Origin: Pseudanabaena sp. FACHB-2040
GTDB lineage: Bacteria; Cyanobacteriota; Cyanobacteriia; Phormidesmidales; Phormidesmidaceae
Assembly: GCF_014696715.1 (NCBI RefSeq)
Contig: NZ_JACJQO010000017.1
Coordinates: forward strand, 152,663-216,662
Direction of reading: 5' to 3'
Length of the DNA: 64,000 nucleotides
Position numbers and translations under genes: made by a program
Part shown: in pieces, positions 25,194-34,034 of the stretch
How the letters are laid out: each line of letters begins with the position of its first letter
Position numbering within the stretch: position 1 is the stretch's first letter
The notes under the pieces: model-generated
What the model saw: the letters and a program-made list of their open reading frames with translations, nothing else
What the model was told of the DNA's origin: nothing
Database searches by the model: none

Positions 25194-26807
25194 TTAAGCC
25201 GACGTAGACATCAGCTCTTCTACCGGCTGGCACGATTGCTGAGCCTGGAGCGCCTGATATTCCTTCAGCTGTTGCTGGATCTGATTGCGCACAGTTTCGC
25301 GAAAGTCGATAAAGTGCTCAGCCTGGGCGCAGACACCTAAATAGTTGGGCACCACTTCGGGGTACTTCATCAGCAGGCTAGCCAGGTTAGCCCAAAAGCG
25401 AAAACGCGTCTTACGCACCACGCCCTGCCGCCAGAAGATAATCAGCATAGCTCGCACAATCACCCAGGTAACGTCAGGGCTGCCTGCAGACTTGGTGCGG
25501 TTTTCGTAATACTGACGCTGCCCCTCAGCCAGCATGATGAAGTGGCGGTAGGTGCGGTTTAACAGCGATAGCGGGTCCGTCAGGTTCCAGAAGGCAGTGA
25601 TAAACTCATCGACAATTTCTTCGATAGGCCGGGTCGGCACAAAGTTCATCAGCGTCGCCTGATTGATGTCGGCAGATCCCTTATCAACAATCAGTCGTCC
25701 TTCCCGGTTTAACCGATGCCACAGAGCGGTGTCGGGCAGAGCCTGCAACATGCTCAGCATGGCTGTAGGAATCGCGGTTTCCTCAACAAACTGGACAATG
25801 CGCTGACCAGCTCCCTGCTTCTCGCCGTCAAAGCCGATAATAAAGCCTGCCATGACCCGCAAACCCGACCTAGCGATCGACTTAACAGCTTCAGACAGCG
25901 GAGTTCGAGTATTTTGAAACTTTTGGGTCAGGGTGAGGCTCTCGTCGTCTGGGGTTTCAATGCCCAGAAACACCGTGCCGAAGTTGCAGTCCACCATCAT
26001 CTTCATCAGCTCTGGATCTTGAGCCAGATCGACTGAAGCTTCGGTAGCGAAGGAGAAGGGATAGTTGCGCTCCTCGATCCACGGTTTCATGGCGGTCAGC
26101 AGACGCTTGACGTTGCGCTTGTTGCCAATAAAGTTGTCGTCCACCATGAAAATGCTGCGCCGCCAGCCCAGATCGTAGAGATACTGCAGTTCAGCCAGCA
26201 GCTGCTCAGGTTCTTTGGTGCGGGGTTTGCGTCCATAGAGCACAATGATGTCGCAGAACTCGCACTGAAAAGGGCAGCCCCGCGAAAATTGAACTGACAT
26301 CTCGGCGTAGGCATCGAGTTGCAGCAGATCATATCGAGGAATGGGCGTGGTGGTAACCGCCGGTCTTTCCCCATTAGAGCGGATAATGCCGCTGGTTTCG
26401 CCTCGTTCTATCGCCTCGACAAACAGCGGCAGCGTGATCTCACCTTCATCTAGAATGAGGAAGTCGGCTCCAGTGGCTTCAGCTTCGTGGGGTAGAGCCG
26501 TTGCGTAGGGGCCGCCTACGGCAACCAGCTTGCCCCGACGTTTTGCTTCCTGAATCTGGGCAGCGAAGTCAGCCTTTTGAACGATCATGGCAGACAGCAG
26601 CACCAGGTCAGACCAAGCCCACTCTTCCTCAGTAACATCTCGAACGTTGCGATCTACCAGCTTAAAATTCCAGGTTTGCGGCAGAATAGCTGCTACAGTC
26701 ACAATTCCTAGGGGCGGCAGCTGAGCTTTGAAGTTGACCAATTCTAGGGTTTTATCAAAGGACCAGAAGCTTTTTGGAAAAAGCGGGTAGATCAACAAAA
26801 CGTTCAT
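25194..26807 (-). CDS. B12-binding radical SAM protein (DUF4070)
   Basis: A 537-residue enzyme with an N-terminal cobalamin-binding domain (residues 1-130, MNVLLIYPLFPKSFWSF, PPLGIVTVAAILP, ALPHEAEATGADFLILDEGE) followed by the radical SAM barrel with CPFQCEFC (Cys motif CxxxCxxC) and GRKPRTK. The C-terminus matches DUF4070 proteins, the group that includes the hopanoid methylase HpnP. It should carry out a cobalamin-dependent methylation or a related radical reaction, but the substrate is not identified. It stands alone, divergent from the GspF-like gene. Confidence 0.85.
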   Translation of the reverse strand: MNVLLIYPLFPKSFWSFDKTLELVNFKAQLPPLGIVTVAAILPQTWNFKLVDRNVRDVTEEEWAWSDLVLLSAMIVQKADFAAQIQEAKRRGKLVAVGGPYATALPHEAEATGADFLILDEGEITLPLFVEAIERGETSGIIRSNGERPAVTTTPIPRYDLLQLDAYAEMSVQFSRGCPFQCEFCDIIVLYGRKPRTKEPEQLLAELQYLYDLGWRRSIFMVDDNFIGNKRNVKRLLTAMKPWIEERNYPFSFATEASVDLAQDPELMKMMVDCNFGTVFLGIETPDDESLTLTQKFQNTRTPLSEAVKSIARSGLRVMAGFIIGFDGEKQGAGQRIVQFVEETAIPTAMLSMLQALPDTALWHRLNREGRLIVDKGSADINQATLMNFVPTRPIEEIVDEFITAFWNLTDPLSLLNRTYRHFIMLAEGQRQYYENRTKSAGSPDVTWVIVRAMLIIFWRQGVVRKTRFRFWANLASLLMKYPEVVPNYLGVCAQAEHFIDFRETVRNQIQQQLKEYQALQAQQSCQPVEELMSTSA

Positions 26808-27058
26808 ATGAAACCCAGGGAGTTCTCAGCTATCCTAGATGTTCTGAACAGTGAATCGCAACAAAGTTCAGATCTACTGACAGGAGCGGAGTTCTAATTT
26901 TGGGCCCAGGTTGATCAGCTCAAGCAGGTAAAGACACTGCTAGGAAGCCTTTGAAAATTAGTAACTCGGTAAATTCGTTCGGTAGAGAGCGAATTATTTT
27001 TATGTTTTAGTGCTGCAAAGATCAATACACCTGCTGTTAGGTGGGGTTTCCACCAACC

Positions 27059-27973
27059 ATGAATAAGGCTCGTTTTTTTCATCAGTTTGCTGGGCTATTA
27101 AATGCAGGCTTTCCTACAGGCAAAAGCTTGACGATGGCTGGGCAGAACACTCCAATGCAGCCGTTTTTGGAGCAGCGCAATCGGCGAATTGAGGCAGGCG
27201 AGCCGTTAGCTGTTGTGTTGCAACACCGTCAAAGCCCGTTTACTCGCTGGGAGATTAGCTTGCTGCAGCTAGGTGAAACCAGTGGTGCGTTGGCAGAGGT
27301 CAGTCTGCGCCTAGCCAAACAGACGGAGGTGCATCAACGGCGAGCCAAGCTGTACGGCTCAGTCATGGTGACATTGGGTATGGTGGTTGTGGTTTTGCTG
27401 ATTGGGTTGGCGGCATTGCTGCTGGGCACTGACCAGGTATTGCGCCCACCTCTGCTCTGGCCTCTAGCCGCACTCTTGGTGTTGGCCCTCGTGGGCAAAG
27501 ATTTCGTCCGGCTGGAGGGGTTGGGCGGGCTGGAGTATTCTCTGCTGCGGCCCATACCTGGGTTGAAAGGTGTGATTGAGGCGCGATCGCAAACCCACGT
27601 AGCCGAGCTAGCTCTGCCTTTGCGCTGCGGCCTAGCGATGGATCAGGCTCTAGAGCTACTGCGCCCTCGCCTGCAAGATCCGCTGCTGGCAGCAGCTATC
27701 GGTACAGCAGCCCAGCAAGTTCGCCGAGGACGGACCTTGAGCCAAAGCCTGCAGGGAAAAGTGCCGCCTACAACCCTTCAAATGATTCGCACCGGAGAAG
27801 AGACCGGCACATTAGACACCTTGCTAGAAAAGCTGGGCGAATACTATGAGGGCGAACTAGAGCAGCGGCTGCAGCAACTTGAGGGCACTTTGCGCCCCCT
27901 GAGCCTGCTGATGCTGGGGGCTGTTGTGTTAACCCTAGGGCTGCAGATGTTGGGGGGGCTGATAGCAAGCTGA
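27059..27973 (+). CDS. GspF/PilC-like inner membrane protein, short form
   Basis: A 304-residue protein with type II secretion system F features: the cytoplasmic half KSLTMAGQNTPMQPFLEQRN ... SPFTRWEISLLQLGETSGAL, two hydrophobic segments near residues 109-155, a second F-like half with RTGEETGTLDTLLEKLGEYY, and a last membrane helix. GspF and PilC are about 400 residues, so this is a shorter version. No pilB, pilT or secretin gene is near. It may be a pilus-type platform protein paralogue. ATG 27059 is used; GTG 27041 is possible. Confidence 0.78.
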   Translation: MNKARFFHQFAGLLNAGFPTGKSLTMAGQNTPMQPFLEQRNRRIEAGEPLAVVLQHRQSPFTRWEISLLQLGETSGALAEVSLRLAKQTEVHQRRAKLYGSVMVTLGMVVVVLLIGLAALLLGTDQVLRPPLLWPLAALLVLALVGKDFVRLEGLGGLEYSLLRPIPGLKGVIEARSQTHVAELALPLRCGLAMDQALELLRPRLQDPLLAAAIGTAAQQVRRGRTLSQSLQGKVPPTTLQMIRTGEETGTLDTLLEKLGEYYEGELEQRLQQLEGTLRPLSLLMLGAVVLTLGLQMLGGLIAS

Positions 27974-27987
27974 GGGCTTAGATACCC

Positions 27988-28719
27988 CTAGTTGCGAATT
28001 TTAGGGCAGGCTTCTGTCGAGGGTGTTGTCCCGCCATGCATTGCTAGACAAGGCTGATTGTAAGCAGCTTCTTCTTCAATGGGCAGCGGCATCTGACCAA
28101 AGACCATTTCGCAGCTGTAGTCTTCAAAGTTGGGCGTCATGGTCAAGGGAATGCCAAATTCTTGGGCGAAAAACTCTTGGGTCGGCAGCTTGCACATATT
28201 GACGCACATGGCAGCGCACTGGCTTTGCTCCAGATAGCGGCACTTCTTAATATATACGGCGCTCTTTTGCAGATTCACGTCGCCATCCGGCCCAGTTACC
28301 TCGGCCTGTCGCACCTCAGAGGGGCCTACAAGCCAGCCAAACATGCGCGTAGCAAACCAGGCATTGAGTTCACACACAAGCTGATTCGGGGCAACCAGCT
28401 TGCGAACCAGCGCCAGCACCTGAGATGGCAGCAGCGAATTGAGCACCACCAGCACCACATTTTTCTGCTCCTGGGCATTGCGTCCCTGCATCATCTGTTT
28501 TGACAGATCTACTAGGCCGTCGTAGCCTTTTAGGCGGGTCTTCTGACCAACTGCCTTAGCCATCTTGCGGCTAAACAGCCAGATACACAGCCGATCAATT
28601 AGGCTGTCTTGATAAATCGTCTTTTCAACCGTTACTTTAGCGTCGGGAGCAGGGCTGACAACTTTCATAGCACCAAACATTACCACACTCATCATCTCAG
28701 GGTAGTGCGCCAGGCTCAT
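27988..28719 (-). CDS. D27-like carotenoid isomerase family (DUF4033)
   Basis: A 243-residue protein with the DUF4033 C-terminal block shared with the plant D27 beta-carotene isomerase: CRYLEQSQCAAMCVNMCKLP, TQEFFAQEFGIPLTMTPN and FEDYSCEMVFG, with the Cys-rich pattern conserved. Plant D27 isomerises all-trans to 9-cis beta-carotene at the start of strigolactone synthesis; the cyanobacterial members are uncharacterised to my knowledge. It is probably soluble and acts on carotenoids at membranes. It stands alone on the minus strand, converging on the GspF gene. Confidence 0.85.
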   Translation of the reverse strand: MSLAHYPEMMSVVMFGAMKVVSPAPDAKVTVEKTIYQDSLIDRLCIWLFSRKMAKAVGQKTRLKGYDGLVDLSKQMMQGRNAQEQKNVVLVVLNSLLPSQVLALVRKLVAPNQLVCELNAWFATRMFGWLVGPSEVRQAEVTGPDGDVNLQKSAVYIKKCRYLEQSQCAAMCVNMCKLPTQEFFAQEFGIPLTMTPNFEDYSCEMVFGQMPLPIEEEAAYNQPCLAMHGGTTPSTEACPKIRN

Positions 28720-28874
28720 CAGACACCCTAGCCTAAGGTTAGGTAACGCTACTTACCTTGCGGGTCGAATTCGCCGGACCTTAATAGATCTATGTTGCCC
28801 CATTGAAGGTGGCAACGGAGCAACACAGACAGCCCAGCAGTGGTTCAGGATCAGCCTTGAGGTGGGTATTTTGC

Positions 28875-29084
28875 TTAGGGTTCGATCGCTTGTTCCCGCA
28901 GCCGATCTATTTTTTCACCTGGGGGCAGCTCAATATGGGTGCCTGGCCGGTCATAGCCCATGATGTGCAGATAGGCTTCCAGCGGAGAGACATGCCAAGA
29001 GTCAGTAGACAGGCCGCCCTGAGAAGAATGACGCACCTGGCAAGCGTACCAACCGTTGGACAGAAGTTGGATTTTGATTTGCAT
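28875..29084 (-). CDS. Small conserved-looking hypothetical protein
   Basis: A 69-residue protein, MQIKIQLLSNGWYACQVRHS at the start, followed by a Ser/Gly linker and PLEAYLHIMGYDRPGTHIEL. The composition is that of a folded globular protein with no membrane segment. No family is recognised. It lies alone, upstream of the D27-like gene on the same strand. The plus-strand reading of the same bases is a shadow. Confidence 0.55.
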   Translation of the reverse strand: MQIKIQLLSNGWYACQVRHSSQGGLSTDSWHVSPLEAYLHIMGYDRPGTHIELPPGEKIDRLREQAIEP

Positions 29085-29453
29085 AATGCTTACCGTTTTG
29101 AAGGGATAGATCTGCTAAGAAACATGGACAGTCTTTGGAATGGCCAGCGTTGCACCAGTCAAACCAAATTCAGGCCCAGGGGATATGTCATTTGCTCGAT
29201 CTAAACTGCGTCATCAGATCACCCGTTAGTACCGGGTAGCTGAGGTTCACCTAGCTGAGTATCAACAGGATGAAGGGAACTACAGTACCCAACGGTCGCT
29301 TTCCGTAAATTAACTGAGTTTTTTTGGGCTTTCCCTGAAGAATTGAGTGTTGATGAACCCCTCTGCAAGGAACGGTTAAGGAGTGATTTACCGGGCAAGC
29401 TAGATAGACACTGACCTTCATTGACCGGCCTGCACTGACTGGCCTTCTCTGCC
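29085..29453. other. 370-base stretch without a gene
   Basis: No gene or RNA is supported. It is the divergent region between the 69-residue gene (minus) and the NYN gene (plus) and should hold both promoters. AATTAACTGAG-TTTTTTT near 29310-29325 is the most AT-rich part. Confidence 0.4.
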
Positions 29454-30302
29454 ATGCAAGCATCCGCTGCTCAGATCGCTCTGCTGATCGATGCCGATAA
29501 TGTCTCTGCGCTGCCAGAATCGCGCATTGCTCTAATCTTCTCAAAGCTCGAAAGCCTAGGGACTGTCTCCTTACGCCGAGCCTATGGTCACTGGGGCAAG
29601 CCTCATCTCAAGGGATGGGCGGAGGTTTTGCACAAATATGCGATCGCACCCATTCAGCAGTTCAACTATTCAGCAGGCAAAAATGCTACCGATATTGCCC
29701 TGTCCATAGATGCTATGGACTTGTTCTATAGCGGCAAGTTTGAGAGCTTTTGCATAGTTTCTTGTGACAGCGACTTCACCCCTCTCGTCGTCCGATTACG
29801 AGGTCAGGGTCTTAACGTGTATGGATTCGGCGAGTATGGCAAAACGGCTATTACTTTCAAAGAAGCCTGCACTGACTTCACCTACCTGGAACGGGGGACA
29901 GCCCAGCTCGAGCCTGAGGCAACCACGGCAACCGCCCACAGCACTAAATCATCTGGACAGCTTAACGGCTCTGACTCCCAGGCTAGAGTCAATGCCAATG
30001 ACAAAAACGGACAGGCTGAAAAAGCGCCCGCGCCAGCCAGCAACAACTCTCAAAATAAGCAGACTAACTCCAATAGCAATGACTCAATCGAGCCGATTTT
30101 TCACGAAGCTGTCACTAAAAACCTAAAAAAGGGAGGATGGGCTGAAGCCGTTGCCGTAGGCACCTATCTGTCGCGCCATCAAAAACGCAAAGCAGACTAC
30201 AACACCTCAACCTGGGCTGCTTACTACAAAAAGTTTCCGCGCACCTTTGAGGTCAAGACTAACAATGGACAAACCCTGATTCGCATAGTAGACAAACCTT
30301 GA
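29454..30302 (+). CDS. NYN-domain ribonuclease-like with C-terminal OST-HTH/LOTUS
   Basis: A 282-residue protein. Residues 1-145 are a NYN (PIN-like, DUF88/LabA type) domain: ALLIDADNVSA with the first metal-binding Asp, KNATDIALSIDAMDL, and CIVSCDSDFTPLVVRLRGQG. Residues 205-280 match the OST-HTH (LOTUS) RNA-binding fold, with a linker rich in Asn, Ser and Gln between. This two-domain arrangement is known in bacteria and suggests RNA binding and cleavage. It is divergent from the 69-residue gene and precedes the ABC-F gene by about 80 bases. Confidence 0.88.
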   Translation: MQASAAQIALLIDADNVSALPESRIALIFSKLESLGTVSLRRAYGHWGKPHLKGWAEVLHKYAIAPIQQFNYSAGKNATDIALSIDAMDLFYSGKFESFCIVSCDSDFTPLVVRLRGQGLNVYGFGEYGKTAITFKEACTDFTYLERGTAQLEPEATTATAHSTKSSGQLNGSDSQARVNANDKNGQAEKAPAPASNNSQNKQTNSNSNDSIEPIFHEAVTKNLKKGGWAEAVAVGTYLSRHQKRKADYNTSTWAAYYKKFPRTFEVKTNNGQTLIRIVDKP

Positions 30303-30381
30303 GTCACCCTCGTTCTAGCTGATTGCCCCTGCTGCAGCGCTAGACTAGGTTACTGGACTCCCTGCCAGACCTTACAAATTT

Positions 30382-32367
30382 ATGGCTCTGCTTACTCTGC
30401 GCTCTGTCAAAAAAGATTTCGGCATCAAAGAAATCCTCAAAGATGCCAACTTTAGCCTGGAAGAGGGCGATAAGGTCGGGCTGATCGGCACCAATGGATC
30501 AGGCAAGTCCACGCTGCTCAAGATGATCGCTGGCCTTGAACCCATCGACAGCGGCGAAATCTGGGTCAATGCGGGTGCTCGCATTGTCTATCTGCCGCAG
30601 CAGCCAGAGATGAATGAAGACCACACCGTTCTAGAGCAGGTCTTTGCCGACGCAGGCGAACAGATGGCGCTGATTCGGGAGTATGAAGACCTGTCTCACC
30701 GGATTGGCCATGAGCCAGAAAAAGCTGATGCGCTAATGACTCGCCTATCTAGCGTTGCCGCTCAAATTGAGGTAGCAAATGCGTGGGATTTGGAAACCAA
30801 CGCCAAGGTGATCTTGAGCAAACTAGGCATCGAAGACCTTGATGCTCGCATTAGCGATCTCTCTGGCGGCTATCGCAAGCGCATTGCCATCGCCGCTGCT
30901 CTGCTCTCCGACCCCGATGGGCTGCTGATGGACGAGCCCACTAACCACCTCGATGCCGAGTCGGTAGAGTGGCTGCAAGATTACCTCAGCCGGTTTCGGG
31001 GCGCGCTGCTGCTGATCACCCACGATCGCTACTTCCTCGACCGGGTGACCAACCGTATTCTCGAGATCGACCGAGGCGACCTCTATGGCTATTCCGGCAA
31101 CTACGCCTACTACCTAGAGAAAAAGGCCGAAGCTGAAGAGACTGCGGTCAGCAGCCAGCGCAAGCACGCAGGCGTTTTGCGGCGGGAGTTGGAGTGGCTC
31201 AGGCGGGGTCCCAAGGCCCGCAGCACCAAGCAAAAAGCCCGCATCGACCGGGTTCACGACCTGCAAAACCAGGAGTTTAAACAGGGTCAAGGCAAGGTGG
31301 AAATTGCCACGGCAGGTCGCCGCATTGGCAAGAAGGTAATCGAACTAGAGAATGTCTCTAAGGGCTATGACGGACGCACCCTGATCGACGGGTTTACCTA
31401 TACCTTTGCTCCCCTTGATCGAGTCGGCATCATCGGGCCTAACGGAATCGGTAAATCGACTCTCATGGATATCATTACTAACCGCATCGAGCCTGATTCG
31501 GGCCGGGTAGAGCTAGGTACCACTATCCATATTGGCTACTTTGACCAACATTCCGAAGATCTGCTGGTCAACCCTGATCAGCGGGTGATCGACTACCTCA
31601 AAGAAACAGCAGAACTGGTCAAAACGGTAGACGGCAGCGTGATTACGGCCTCTCAAATGCTGGAGCGGTTTCTGTTTCCACCTAACCAGCAGTATTCGCC
31701 TATCCACAAGCTCTCTGGGGGGGAACGGCGGCGGCTGTTTTTGCTTCAGGTGCTGCTGGGTGCGCCAAATGTGCTGATTTTAGACGAGCCGACCAACGAC
31801 CTGGATGTGCAGACTCTGGCCGTGCTGGAGGAATATCTAGAGGAATTTAACGGCTGTGTGATTGTGGTGTCGCACGATCGCTACTTCCTTGATCGCACCG
31901 TTGAGACGATCTTTGCCTTTGAAGGGGTAGGCAAGCTACGTCAGTATCCCGGCAATTACTCGGTCTATCTAGATTATCGTAAAGCCGCAGAGGACGAGCA
32001 GAAGGAGGATAGAAAGGCAGAGGGCAGAGGGCAGAGAGCGGAGGGTAGAGGACAAAAGGCAGAAGGGAAACAAACCTCTCTCCTTTCTCCTCCTGCCTCT
32101 CCTAATCAAACAAACGGAGGGCCTGCTCAGGGATCGGCTGAGCAAGCTAAGAAGCTCTCCTATAAGGAAAAGCGCGAGTACGAGCAGCTAGAGGCGCAGA
32201 TTCCGAAGATGGAGGCTGAAAAAGAGGAGCTGGAGAAGATTCTCTACAAAAGCCCGCCAGGTGGCTACAGCGAGGTGCAGAAGCTGTCTGAGCGTCTGGC
32301 AGAACTCACGCAGACAATTGATACGGCCACGGAGCGGTGGATGAATTTGGCGGAGCGTATGGAGTAG
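30382..32367 (+). CDS. ABC-F family ATPase (Uup/EttA type)
   Basis: A 661-residue soluble protein with two ABC ATPase domains and no membrane part. Walker A: GTNGSGKST and GPNGIGKST; signatures LSGGYRKR and LSGGERRR; Walker B: LLMDEPTNHLD and LILDEPTNDLD. The linker between the domains has the charged ABC-F insertion (PtIM) near KARSTKQKARIDRV. A C-terminal coiled coil follows, as in Uup. ABC-F proteins bind the ribosomal E site and adjust translation. Between the second ATPase and the coiled coil lies a low-complexity AEGRGQ repeat that is probably a captured intergenic repeat. Confidence 0.93.
   Translation: MALLTLRSVKKDFGIKEILKDANFSLEEGDKVGLIGTNGSGKSTLLKMIAGLEPIDSGEIWVNAGARIVYLPQQPEMNEDHTVLEQVFADAGEQMALIREYEDLSHRIGHEPEKADALMTRLSSVAAQIEVANAWDLETNAKVILSKLGIEDLDARISDLSGGYRKRIAIAAALLSDPDGLLMDEPTNHLDAESVEWLQDYLSRFRGALLLITHDRYFLDRVTNRILEIDRGDLYGYSGNYAYYLEKKAEAEETAVSSQRKHAGVLRRELEWLRRGPKARSTKQKARIDRVHDLQNQEFKQGQGKVEIATAGRRIGKKVIELENVSKGYDGRTLIDGFTYTFAPLDRVGIIGPNGIGKSTLMDIITNRIEPDSGRVELGTTIHIGYFDQHSEDLLVNPDQRVIDYLKETAELVKTVDGSVITASQMLERFLFPPNQQYSPIHKLSGGERRRLFLLQVLLGAPNVLILDEPTNDLDVQTLAVLEEYLEEFNGCVIVVSHDRYFLDRTVETIFAFEGVGKLRQYPGNYSVYLDYRKAAEDEQKEDRKAEGRGQRAEGRGQKAEGKQTSLLSPPASPNQTNGGPAQGSAEQAKKLSYKEKREYEQLEAQIPKMEAEKEELEKILYKSPPGGYSEVQKLSERLAELTQTIDTATERWMNLAERME
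32001..32100 (+). repeat. Purine/pyrimidine repeat inside the ABC-F gene
   Basis: A run of GCAGAGG units (purine-rich, about 32001-32070) is followed by a CT-rich run (about 32075-32102), giving an imperfect inverted repeat. It is translated as AEGRGQRAEGRGQKAEGK and a Ser/Pro segment without breaking the frame. Purine-rich repeats of the same kind occur between genes at 51524-51580 and 61575-61615. Confidence 0.7.
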
Positions 32368-32375
32368 TAGTCTTT

Positions 32376-32436
32376 AGCTAACGCAGGGCAGATAGAGCCT
32401 TAGGGAGTTGGCCCATTTTGCTGCCCTGCATTAGCT
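32376..32436. terminator. Convergent hairpin between ABC-F and FKBP genes
   Basis: AGCTAACGCAGGGCAG (32376-32391) pairs with CTGCCCTGCATTAGCT (32421-32436) with one mismatch. The loop is 29 nt and there is no T run. It lies between convergent genes and probably marks the 3' ends of both transcripts. Confidence 0.6.
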
Positions 32437-32446
32437 GTGAGCGGGG

Positions 32447-32881
32447 TTAGCTAGAGATTTCAAGCAGTTCGATTTCGAAGGTGAGGTTTTCCCCAGCAAG
32501 CGGATGGTTTGCGTCTAGGGTAACCTGAGTCTCAGAGATGTCTGTAACCAGCACCGGCAGCGGCGGCTGGCCTGCAGGCCCCTGGAGATGGAGCTGTTGC
32601 CCCACATCAACGGGAATCTCTGGGGGAATTTGTTCGCGGTCTACCACCATGACCATTTCATCCCGGTAAGGACCGTAGGCAAGATCTGGAGGAATCATTT
32701 TGGTGACGGCTTGACCGGGGCTCAGACCGACCACAGCCTCTTCAAAACCGGGAATGACGTGACCAGCCCCGATCGCAAACTGTAAAGGATCGCGATTGGC
32801 AGAAGAATCAAAGACGGTGCCATCGTCCAGTTTGCCGGTGTAGTGCACTGATACGGTATCGCCGGGTTTGGCCTGGCTCAT
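32447..32881 (-). CDS. FKBP-type peptidyl-prolyl isomerase (SlyD-like)
   Basis: A 144-residue SlyD-type isomerase with the two-domain FKBP/IF layout: VSVHYTGKLDDGTVFDSSAN, GAGHVIPGFEEAVVGLSPG, the inserted IF domain (residues about 70-118), and NHPLAGENLTFEIELLEIS. It catalyses prolyl isomerisation and chaperones folding; the usual His-rich metal tail of SlyD is absent. Start ATG 32881 is fixed by a strong AGGAGG five bases upstream; the frame extends upstream but without a match. Confidence 0.93.
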   Translation of the reverse strand: MSQAKPGDTVSVHYTGKLDDGTVFDSSANRDPLQFAIGAGHVIPGFEEAVVGLSPGQAVTKMIPPDLAYGPYRDEMVMVVDREQIPPEIPVDVGQQLHLQGPAGQPPLPVLVTDISETQVTLDANHPLAGENLTFEIELLEISS

Positions 32882-33058
32882 GTTGCCTCCTAAGATGTTG
32901 AGGAAATAGCATTTGTTCACCTTAACTAGGTTCTGAGTCCACTGCCCCTGCCAGAAGGCTTTAATTAAAACTGGTCTGTTGCCTTGACAGCAAGGGTTTT
33001 GGCTTGTCATGAGGCAAGTAAACCCTCGTTTAAGGCGGTTTCGAGGTTTAGAAAATTT

Positions 33059-33586
33059 CTAGAATTGGGCGTTTTCTGGCTGAGAGAGCTGGGGTTGCGC
33101 AATGCGATCGCAAGCCCGATCCGTCTTTCGCACGATGGGAACATGCTGGGTAGCGGCCGCCAAGCCAAACTGCGGCATGTTGCCATAGATGCACTCATAC
33201 TGGCCGGGCTGCACCTGATAGGTTTCGTGGTAAATGCCCACGCTGCCGTCTTTGCCGACCTGCCGCATAAAGGTTTGCCAGGCTGCCAGATGAGGGTCGG
33301 CGGGGCTACGGGCAAAGCGCTCCAGGTCTTCAAAAGAGCGCCAGTAAGACACCATCATCGTTGTTAACGGAAACAGACGGAAAAACTGCTCGGCCCCTAA
33401 GAACCCTTTTTCTTCAGCGTTTTCATAGAGGGTTTTGATCATCGGCGGCATGGCTTGAGCAACTGAGGTCCACTTCCGGAGGTTCCAGAACTGATTGACC
33501 CGCATGCCAATGAGAAAGACGACGAAGGGTTCATCTGTTTTGGCGGTGAAGCGACCAGGGTATACAGTGTTGCGAGGCATATTCAT
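33059..33586 (-). CDS. DUF4188 domain protein
   Basis: A 175-residue protein of the DUF4188 family, related to aldoxime dehydratase-type (dimeric alpha-beta barrel) domains: GRFTAKTDEPFVVFLIGMRV, then TMMVSYWRSFEDLERFARSP and a C-terminal YNMPQFGLAAA-like block (YGNMPQFGLAAAT). It may bind haem or a small substrate, but the activity is not known. It lies alone between two minus-strand genes. Confidence 0.8.
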   Translation of the reverse strand: MNMPRNTVYPGRFTAKTDEPFVVFLIGMRVNQFWNLRKWTSVAQAMPPMIKTLYENAEEKGFLGAEQFFRLFPLTTMMVSYWRSFEDLERFARSPADPHLAAWQTFMRQVGKDGSVGIYHETYQVQPGQYECIYGNMPQFGLAAATQHVPIVRKTDRACDRIAQPQLSQPENAQF

Positions 33587-33712
33587 CTTTGCACCTATTC
33601 AATTTGTTGAATAAACTCTAGCTGACGCTAACTTGGAATGTCAATAGTTGATTATGCATTTTTTTGAATAGGTTGCGATCGCACCACACCCCGTGACTAG
33701 CTCAGTGCAGAG

Positions 33713-33755
33713 AGCTTGCCCCAGAGATCCAGTGGCCCTGTCTCTGAGGCAAGCT
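33713..33755 (-). terminator. Hairpin after MFQSN copy 2
   Basis: AGCTTGCC/GGCAAGCT (33713-33720 with 33748-33755) plus CAGAGA/TCTCTG (33722-33727 with 33741-33746) form a 14-bp stem with one mismatch, 33 bases after the stop codon of the small gene. There is no T run. The other MFQSN gene also has a post-stop hairpin. Confidence 0.6.
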
Positions 33756-33788
33756 TCCGCGAACCGCCCTAAGTGCTAACTCGGCTGC

Positions 33789-34034
33789 TTAATCTATCAG
33801 CACGGTCTTGAACAGCACCCGCACCACTTCTCCGGGAGTGCTGGTGGGCTGAGGTTTGCTCCAGGCAGTAGCTTCGGTGTAGCCCAGAACGTGCAGGGTG
33901 TTGATCACGAGCTGCAAAGCATCAGGTTCGCCAAAGAGCAGGTGCCGCACCTTTTTGTGCTGCGGTTCGTGCTTGGGCGTTGGCGTAGGTAAAAGGGTGG
34001 ACGCTTGAGCGTCCGATTCGTTGGATTGAAACAT
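33789..34034 (-). CDS. Small MFQSN protein, copy 2
   Basis: An 81-residue protein, paralogue of the one at 5853-6098: the same length, the same MFQSN start, a basic Pro/His/Lys-rich part at 20-29 and the same ending pattern (VLFKTVLID). Residues 30-81 are likely to be the folded part; Trp58 is in both copies. No known domain. Its leader (34035-34240) shares structure with that of copy 1. The two genes are 28 kb apart on opposite strands, so they are not a simple tandem duplication. Confidence 0.72.
   Translation of the reverse strand: MFQSNESDAQASTLLPTPTPKHEPQHKKVRHLLFGEPDALQLVINTLHVLGYTEATAWSKPQPTSTPGEVVRVLFKTVLID

Noticed and set aside
28803..29204. A 133-codon plus-strand frame across the 69-residue gene
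   Set aside because: It runs opposite the more convincing small minus-strand gene, has a composition unlike a folded protein and no matching motif.
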